Shown: positions 6,980 through 9,946 of the stretch, one piece after another
Position numbering within the stretch: position 1 is the stretch's first letter
Layout of the letters: every line of letters begins with the position of its first letter
Source: an uncultured Traorella sp.
GTDB taxonomy: Bacteria; Bacillota_I; Bacilli_A; Erysipelotrichales; Erysipelotrichaceae
Assembly (NCBI GenBank): GCA_945919165.1
Contig: CAMEIZ010000060.1
Coordinates: forward strand, 1 to 9,946
DNA length: 9,946 nt
Direction: 5' to 3'
The notes under the pieces: generated by a model
Told to the model about the DNA's origin: nothing
The model's input: only the letters and a program-made list of their open reading frames with translations
The model's database searches: none
Translations under genes and position numbers: made by a program

Positions 6980-7044
6980 CCTCCTAAATAATTTGCAAAT
7001 CGTTTTATAAAAGGAGGATTTTTTTTATGAACAAATATAGATAA
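6980..7044 (+). promoter_or_regulatory. Leader with SD-sequestering hairpin and five-codon mini-ORF
   Basis: CCTCCT at 6980-6985 is a perfect complement of the ribosome binding site AGGAGG at 7012-7017. After it come T8 and ATG at 7027, reading MNKYR and stopping at 7042-7044. The stop codon lies inside the first arm of the palindrome at 7040-7071. An occludable ribosome binding site, a very short reading frame and a terminator-like stem overlapping its end are the parts of a translation-coupled attenuator. Neither translation of the mini-ORF nor attenuation is proven; the hairpin plus T8 could be simply a weak terminator. Confidence 0.35.
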
Positions 7045-7078
7045 ATTGCACGAAGGTTCGTGCAATTTATCAGTTTTA
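7040..7078 (+). terminator. Perfect 15-bp palindrome, terminator or operator before the sugar operon
   Basis: GATAAATTGCACGAA (7040-7054) and TTCGTGCAATTTATC (7057-7071) are perfect complements separated by two bases, followed by AGTTTTAG. As RNA this is a very stable stem with an imperfect U-run. As DNA it is a symmetrical operator candidate, 54 bases before the first PTS-operon gene. A possible -10 (TATATT, 7096-7101) lies just after it without a good -35, so a regulator bound here would overlap the promoter. Confidence 0.55.
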
Positions 7079-7125
7079 GTTTCTTTACAAAATACTATAT
7101 TCTAAAAGTGTAAAAAGGAGGATAT

Positions 7126-8175
7126 ATGAGTTTACTAAATTGTATTGAGAGAATTCCTGAATGTTTAGATAGAATTGTCGATTCATATAATGATTTAAAA
7201 AAATCATTCAATCATTACATAGGAGATAAAGAAATTAATGAAATCATTTTTGTTGCTAGCGGTTCATCCATGAATGCCAGTAAAGTAACACGATATTTTG
7301 CTGAAAATGTTTGTAAATTAAAAGTGCGTTGTTATTATCCAAATGAATTTGTGCATTATTTGAATGAGATCAATCATAAGGCTTTATACATTGTGGTTTC
7401 TCAAGGAGGATCTACTAAACTTGTGTATGATGCACTTATAAAAATTCAAAAGCATGGTTGTTTGAATTGTTCCATTACTGAAAAACTGGATTCTCCGATT
7501 GCTAAAAAAGCAGATCTTTCGATTGAGATGGGAAGTGTCAATGAAGAATACATGTATCGTACGATAGGTTATTCAACAACAGCAGTTACATGTGCTCTGA
7601 TTGAAATGTGTTTAGGAGAAATCCATCAGGAAATTGAGAATGTTGATGAAATTCTAACAGATTTGAAAAAAGCTATTTTAAATTTAAACAGTATTCGTCA
7701 GACTACAGAACAATGGTATTTGCAGCATAAGTTTTCTTTGATGAGACGTCCAAAGGTCATTCTTTCAGGGGCAGAATGTTTTTATGAAACATCAAATGAA
7801 GCTGATATCAAATTGATGGAAATGGTTCCTTTATTTACAAGAAGCTTTGAATTAGAAGAATTGATTCATGGACCACAAAATGCATTTGATGATTCTACGA
7901 TTTATTTCTTATTATCAGATAATCGTAAGGATGATGAAAAAGTAAGAAAAATTGCTGAATTTTTAAAAAAAGAAATTGGCTTTTGTGCTATTGTCGGAAA
8001 TCAAAAGCTTGATGAAAAAGATTTATATTTTGAGTTGAACAGTCAATATTTTACCTATATTGAAGAAATTACAGCTTTCCAGGTCATTGCTTATTATTTA
8101 GCTGTTGATCATGGACGTGATTTATCAAGAGGTGTGAATACTTCGATATCCAACTATATTAAGAAGACACTTTAG
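7126..8175 (+). CDS. SIS-domain sugar isomerase / probable fructosamine-type deglycase
   Basis: This 349-residue cytosolic protein belongs to the double-SIS family related to the isomerase half of GlmS and to FrlB/GfrF deglycases. The first SIS domain has the phosphosugar loops ASGSSMNA (44-51) and VSQGGST (91-97). A second SIS domain covers about 195-345 and includes FELEELIHGPQNAF (near 239-252), matching the conserved E-xx-HGP catalytic motif. It starts after AAGGAGG and heads an operon with mannose-family PTS genes. In Salmonella gfr and similar operons this pairing splits phosphorylated fructose- or glucose-amine compounds imported by the PTS into sugar 6-phosphate and amine. The substrate cannot be read here; an amino sugar or fructosamine is the best inference. 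Its stop codon overlaps the next ribosome binding site. Confidence 0.8.
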   Translation: MSLLNCIERIPECLDRIVDSYNDLKKSFNHYIGDKEINEIIFVASGSSMNASKVTRYFAENVCKLKVRCYYPNEFVHYLNEINHKALYIVVSQGGSTKLVYDALIKIQKHGCLNCSITEKLDSPIAKKADLSIEMGSVNEEYMYRTIGYSTTAVTCALIEMCLGEIHQEIENVDEILTDLKKAILNLNSIRQTTEQWYLQHKFSLMRRPKVILSGAECFYETSNEADIKLMEMVPLFTRSFELEELIHGPQNAFDDSTIYFLLSDNRKDDEKVRKIAEFLKKEIGFCAIVGNQKLDEKDLYFELNSQYFTYIEEITAFQVIAYYLAVDHGRDLSRGVNTSISNYIKKTL

Positions 8176-8182
8176 GAGAAAG

Positions 8183-8596
8183 ATGATGAGATTATTAATT
8201 GCAACTCATGGAACCTTAGCTGAGGGCTTTAAATCAGCCATTTCAATTATTATTGGAAAAGTAGATAAAATTGATACGTTAACTGGTTATGTAAACGATG
8301 TTGATCTTCAATATGAGATGAATCACTATTTTGAAAAAAATGCTGATGAAGAGATTGTAGTAGCAACAGATCTTTTCGGAGGAAGTGTAAATCAAGCCAT
8401 TATGGGAAAGCTCAAGCAAAAAGATTTCTTCATCATCACAGGTGTTAATTTACCTTTATTGTTAGAAATCACCTTAAGTATCAATCAAGATGACTGTAAC
8501 CTGGATAAGATACGAAATCTGATTGAACATTCAAAAGAACAGGTAATGTTTGTCAACGATATATTCGATTTAGAAAGCAAAGATGACTTTGATTAG
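8183..8596 (+). CDS. PTS mannose-family EIIA component
   Basis: The 137-residue cytoplasmic phosphocarrier accepts phosphate from HPr and passes it to EIIB. IATHGTLAEGF (6-16) holds the phosphorylated histidine, His9 (His8 if the second of two consecutive ATGs is used). VVATDLFGGSVNQ (near 58-70) is the conserved EIIA-Man DxxGGS segment. The length suits a free-standing EIIA domain of this family rather than an EIIAB fusion. It lies 7 bases after the SIS gene, with AGGAG overlapping that stop, and 9 bases before EIIB, with AGGAGG overlapping its own stop. Confidence 0.92.
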   Translation: MMRLLIATHGTLAEGFKSAISIIIGKVDKIDTLTGYVNDVDLQYEMNHYFEKNADEEIVVATDLFGGSVNQAIMGKLKQKDFFIITGVNLPLLLEITLSINQDDCNLDKIRNLIEHSKEQVMFVNDIFDLESKDDFD

Positions 8597-8605
8597 GAGG
8601 TAAGT

Positions 8606-9079
8606 ATGATTTTAAAAGTTAGAATTGATGATCGATTACTTCATGGACAAGTTGCTTATAGCTGGAAGGCTAGACTTGGATACAACGCAATTGTCATTGT
8701 AAGCGACTTGGCTGCGAATGACAATCTGAGAAAAGCAACTCTTAAAATGTGTTGTCCGGATGGTGTAAAGCTTGCTACTCGTTCAATTGAAGAGGGGATT
8801 CAATTGTTGAAAAATGAAAAGCTTAAATCAATGAAAGTATTTGTCATTTGTCCGGATCCTAAAACAGCTTATGAAGTAGTGACACAGCTAGAAGAAAAAC
8901 CAGTGATTAATCTTGGCGGTATGCAGAAAAAAGAAGGTGCTCAGTTCTTTTCAAAAGCCGTTTATATGGATGAGCTAGACAAGAAGTATTGTGATTTATT
9001 AGTTGATTCTGGCTTCAACATTGAAGTTCAAGAGGTACCGGAAACTTCAATGTCAAATTATAAAAATCTAAGAAAATAG
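8606..9079 (+). CDS. PTS mannose/sorbose-family EIIB component
   Basis: The 157-residue product matches the normal EIIB-Sor length. The N-terminal RIDDRLLHGQVAYSW (6-20) carries the phosphorylated histidine, His13, in the family motif R-x-D-x-R-x-x-H-G-Q. VINLGGMQ (near 109-116) is the conserved glycine loop. It takes phosphate from EIIA His9 and gives it to the sugar entering through EIIC/EIID. It has a strong GGAGG start region and lies 16 bases before EIIC. Sequence alone does not reveal the sugar; some members use mannose, others sorbose, fructose or fructosamines. Confidence 0.93.
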   Translation: MILKVRIDDRLLHGQVAYSWKARLGYNAIVIVSDLAANDNLRKATLKMCCPDGVKLATRSIEEGIQLLKNEKLKSMKVFVICPDPKTAYEVVTQLEEKPVINLGGMQKKEGAQFFSKAVYMDELDKKYCDLLVDSGFNIEVQEVPETSMSNYKNLRK

Positions 9080-9095
9080 AAAAGGAGGATTTAAT

Positions 9096-9857
9096 ATGGA
9101 AGCTTTTATTGTCGCATTAATCGTGGCACTATTGTGGTTTTTGGAAAAAATAGGCGGAACCCCTATGGTGATTCGTCCAATCGTTGTGTCTCCATTAGTT
9201 GGTTTAGCATTAGGTAATTTACCTAGTGGACTTCTTATTGGAGCAACTCTGGAACTGGCTTTTATGGGAGCTATTCAGATTGGTGCAGCTGTACCGCCTG
9301 ATGTTTTAGTTGGTGCAGGTTTAGGAACAGCTTTTGCCATTATGAATGGATCAGGAGCTGATGTTGCTTTGACATTAGCATTACCTATTGCCATCGTTGC
9401 TCAATCATTAAAAGTAATCGTTTTTATCATTCGCAGTTGGTTTATGGATTTTGCCATGAAACAGGCTGAAAATGTGAATTATGCAGGACTGCATTTGGTC
9501 AATATTGGAGGTTTGCTGCTTCAATGTGCCATGTATTTTGTTGTCGTGTATATGGCAATTGCTTTAGGCTCATCTGCCGTTGAAGGATTAATTGCCGGTA
9601 TTCCTGAAACAGTCATGAATGGATTAAAGGTAGCTGCAGGCTTATTGCCGGCTGTTGGATTTGCTTTGTTATTACAGCCTATGCTGACAGGAAAAAATAT
9701 GATTTATTTTGTTTTAGGATTTGCTTTAATCGCTTACATGAAACTTCCTATTTTAGGTTTAACTATTATCGCTGCAGTGATTGCATTTATTGTATGCTTT
9801 GAAAAACCAAAAGAAGTTATGGTAAAAGCAGAAGAGGAGGATTTATTCGATGAGTAA
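9096..9857 (+). CDS. PTS mannose/sorbose-family EIIC membrane component
   Basis: The 253-residue integral membrane protein forms the sugar path with EIID. Its several hydrophobic helices begin at residue 2, and GATLELAFMGAIQIGAAVPPD (near 49-69, here with the last two residues of the loop) is the EIIC-Man family hallmark. Its length is near the usual 250-270 and the sequence ends in an acidic tail, EEEDLFDE. It starts after AAAGGAGG. The last bases contain the GAGGAGG ribosome binding site of EIID, and the two reading frames overlap by 8 bases, implying coupled translation and equal amounts of the two membrane proteins. Confidence 0.92.
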   Translation: MEAFIVALIVALLWFLEKIGGTPMVIRPIVVSPLVGLALGNLPSGLLIGATLELAFMGAIQIGAAVPPDVLVGAGLGTAFAIMNGSGADVALTLALPIAIVAQSLKVIVFIIRSWFMDFAMKQAENVNYAGLHLVNIGGLLLQCAMYFVVVYMAIALGSSAVEGLIAGIPETVMNGLKVAAGLLPAVGFALLLQPMLTGKNMIYFVLGFALIAYMKLPILGLTIIAAVIAFIVCFEKPKEVMVKAEEEDLFDE

Positions 9858-9912
9858 GAATACACTTTCCAAAGAAGATAAAAAATTAGTTAAGGTGAAT
9901 TGTAAAAGTTAA
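9850..9912 (+). pseudogene. PTS EIID gene interrupted after its first codons
   Basis: ATG at 9850 follows GAGGAGG (9834-9840) and overlaps the EIIC stop, exactly where EIID belongs. The product begins MSKNTLSKEDKKLVKV, like EIID proteins, whose next residues are usually FWRSF. Instead the sequence runs into IS-like repeats from 9901 and stops at 9910-9912. A normal EIID has about 270-300 residues. The rest presumably lies beyond the insertion, outside the window. Without EIID the EIIC/EIID permease should be inactive. Confidence 0.75.
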
Positions 9913-9946
9913 TGCAATTTTGTAGAAGTTAATGCGATTATCGATA
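9901..9946. mobile_element. Left terminus of an IS21-type insertion sequence (continues off the window)
   Basis: TGTAAAAGTTAATGCAATT (9901-9919) and TGTAGAAGTTAATGCGATT (9921-9939) are tandem copies 20 bases apart that match at 17 of 19 positions. Starting with TG and repeating at two helical turns is the pattern of IS21-family ends. It interrupts the EIID gene, so it is a recent insertion. The repeats differ from those at 1-48 and at 6678-6791, so this would be a different element. The transposase (istA/istB) would be expected to the right. Confidence 0.6.

Noticed and set aside
6880..7065. Minus-strand 61-codon frame
   Set aside because: It runs through the palindrome, the T8 tract and the nested hairpin, and its composition follows those structures rather than a protein.
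1..9946. CRISPR arrays, tRNA and rRNA genes
   Set aside because: No regularly spaced identical repeats with unique spacers and no recognisable tRNA or rRNA segments were seen.

Overview
The window looks like an accessory region of a low-GC Gram-positive bacterium (Bacillota). It is very AT-rich, has strong AGGAGG-type ribosome binding sites, and carries a mannose-family PTS operon. The ISL3-type transposase remnant and PTS gene style would fit a gut Erysipelotrichia or related clade, but this is a weak inference made without searches.

Left third (1-4557): a probable anti-phage defence module. The window opens with what looks like the terminus of an IS21-type element (1-48) abutting a small coiled-coil, two-helix membrane protein gene (28-549) that was probably cut at its 5' end by that insertion. 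A 476-bp AT-rich gap follows, holding a MITE-like inverted repeat. Next is a tight two-gene operon: a SIR2-fold NADase-like protein (1026-1976) and an 853-residue all-helical repeat protein (1996-4557). This resembles the single-chain DSR-type defence proteins (SIR2 effector plus long helical sensor) split into two genes.

Middle (4558-7125): a separate caspase-family (peptidase C14) gene, less AT-rich than its left neighbours, has its own promoter-like sequence and a strong bidirectional terminator. To its right is a graveyard of mobile DNA. An ISL3-family transposase on the minus strand has lost nearly all of its middle, keeping 15 N-terminal codons and about 64 C-terminal codons. Beyond it lies an ORF-less island with spaced TGTTA/ACCACA repeats, two mutually exclusive hairpins and a nested stem. 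Last comes a leader with an anti-SD/SD hairpin, a five-codon mini-ORF and a perfect terminator-like palindrome.

Right third (7126-9946): a tightly packed sugar-uptake operon: SIS-domain isomerase/deglycase, then PTS mannose-family EIIA, EIIB, EIIC and the start of EIID. EIID is interrupted after about 16 codons by tandem repeats typical of another IS21-type end, so the permease is probably non-functional unless EIID is supplied elsewhere.

The main biological candidates are the split SIR2/helical-repeat operon, the nearby stand-alone caspase, and the unexplained structured island at 6678-6931.
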